Origin: Aphanizomenon flos-aquae FACHB-1287
GTDB taxonomy: Bacteria > Cyanobacteriota > Cyanobacteriia > Cyanobacteriales > Nostocaceae
Reading direction: 5' to 3'
Assembly (NCBI RefSeq): GCF_014698755.1
Contig: NZ_JACJTO010000005.1
Coordinates: forward strand, 1-64,000
Length of the DNA stretch: 64,000 bases
The notes beneath the pieces were generated by a model. The model was not told where the DNA came from. It did not search any database and worked only from the letters and a program-made list of their open reading frames with translations. Both the position numbers and the translations under genes were made by a program. This document shows, in pieces, positions 63,738 to 64,000 of the stretch (positions are counted from its first letter, which is position 1; the number at the start of each line of letters is the position of its first letter).

Positions 63738-64000
63738 ATGTATCTAGCACGTTCATTCATGAGTGATAAAAAAGGGCAAAAACATCAACAACCTTTAATT
63801 TTAGTTGTAGAAAATCATGATGATAGTTCACTGCTTATGAGTTATGCTCTTGAGTTACTTGGCTGTCAGTCTATTTGTCAAAAAGAAAGTTCTACAACAG
63901 TATTTATAGCTAAAAAATACCAACCTGATTTAATTTTATTGAATATTTTTTTACCAGGTATGAGTGGACTAGATGTTATTCAATATCTCAAGTACGAATC
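63738..64000 (+). CDS. atypical response-regulator receiver protein, truncated by the window end
   Basis: The first 87 residues are visible. QPLILVVENHDDSSLLMSYA and LGCQSICQKESS match the first part of a CheY-like receiver, and DLILLNIFLPGMSGLDVIQY matches the phosphorylation-site strand. The usual acidic pair is EN instead of DD, and the phospho-acceptor Asp of the DLILLD motif is Asn. It would therefore not be phosphorylated in the normal way. The start may be ATG 63738 or 63759. What follows the receiver is outside the window. Confidence 0.7.
   Translation, partial: MYLARSFMSDKKGQKHQQPLILVVENHDDSSLLMSYALELLGCQSICQKESSTTVFIAKKYQPDLILLNIFLPGMSGLDVIQYLKYE

Overview
The window looks like chromosomal DNA of a filamentous, probably nitrogen-fixing cyanobacterium of the order Nostocales. 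The evidence is an AT-rich sequence dotted with HIP1 octamers (GCGATCGC), an NDH-1 CO2-uptake operon, a Rubisco activase with a Rubisco-small-subunit-like tail, a PucC-like transporter, cyanobacterial DUF families (DUF4090, DUF3727, DUF1517, DUF3368/UPF0175), a nitrogenase-associated ArsC-like protein, heptamer tandem repeats and fossil insertion sequences. At least four genes are visibly broken by small lesions, which suggests a decaying genome such as a bloom-former or symbiont. The species cannot be fixed from sequence alone. No tRNA, rRNA or CRISPR array was seen.

Layout. 0.6-5.5 kb: ndhF-ndhD-cup operon for CO2 hydration at the thylakoid. 5.6-9.1 kb (minus): ArsC-like protein, cupin, a frameshifted helical-repeat gene and a PIG-V-like membrane glycosyltransferase. 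9.3 kb: dxr. 10.5-12.8 kb: accessory patch with two ISL3-family remnants, a truncated HicB-like gene, a UPF0175/PIN (DUF3368) toxin-antitoxin pair between repeat clusters, and a possible HEPN protein. 12.9-19.2 kb: smc, a GH13 enzyme, small proteins and a Uma2 protein. 19.2-20.4 kb: a degenerate ISL3 element. 20.6-26.3 kb: PucC-like transporter, rca, GH24 lysozyme, YciI-like protein, SRP RNA, two cyanobacterial hypotheticals and queF. 26.4-28.5 kb: a glycosyltransferase with a nonsense codon and an orphan polyamine-type permease.

28.6-30.7 kb holds the best candidate for an under-described system: a translationally coupled pair of an ABC-type AAA ATPase and a protein with TOPRIM-like acidic motifs. 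The arrangement resembles PARIS/OLD-type anti-phage modules. A near-perfect inverted copy of an 86-bp element lies beside it and again at the left edge of the window.

30.8-46.7 kb: Uma2, dapL, txlA-like, NIL-ferredoxin, CHAD, DUF4090, holin-like, beta-propeller, panB, a DUF6888/DUF6887 pair (first member frameshifted), DUF1517, glycosyltransferase, thiS, thiE and a beta-helix/SLH protein. 46.9-63.3 kb: methyltransferase, pheS, surE, DUF423, comB, M61 peptidase, GNAT, ruvX, DUF3727, yqeG, epimerase, ilvN, BON protein, hydrolase and aromatic amino-acid permease. The right edge cuts a receiver-like gene that lacks the phospho-acceptor Asp.

The housekeeping genes serve isoprenoid (dxr), lysine (dapL), pantothenate (panB), thiamine (thiS, thiE), branched-chain amino-acid (ilvN) and queuosine (queF) pathways plus chromosome maintenance (smc, ruvX). 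The more unusual signals are non-coding: a four-copy ~100-bp palindromic repeat family, two paralogous small-RNA-like units at 61.6-61.9 kb, and a ~500-bp structured insertion between ruvX and the DUF3727 gene.
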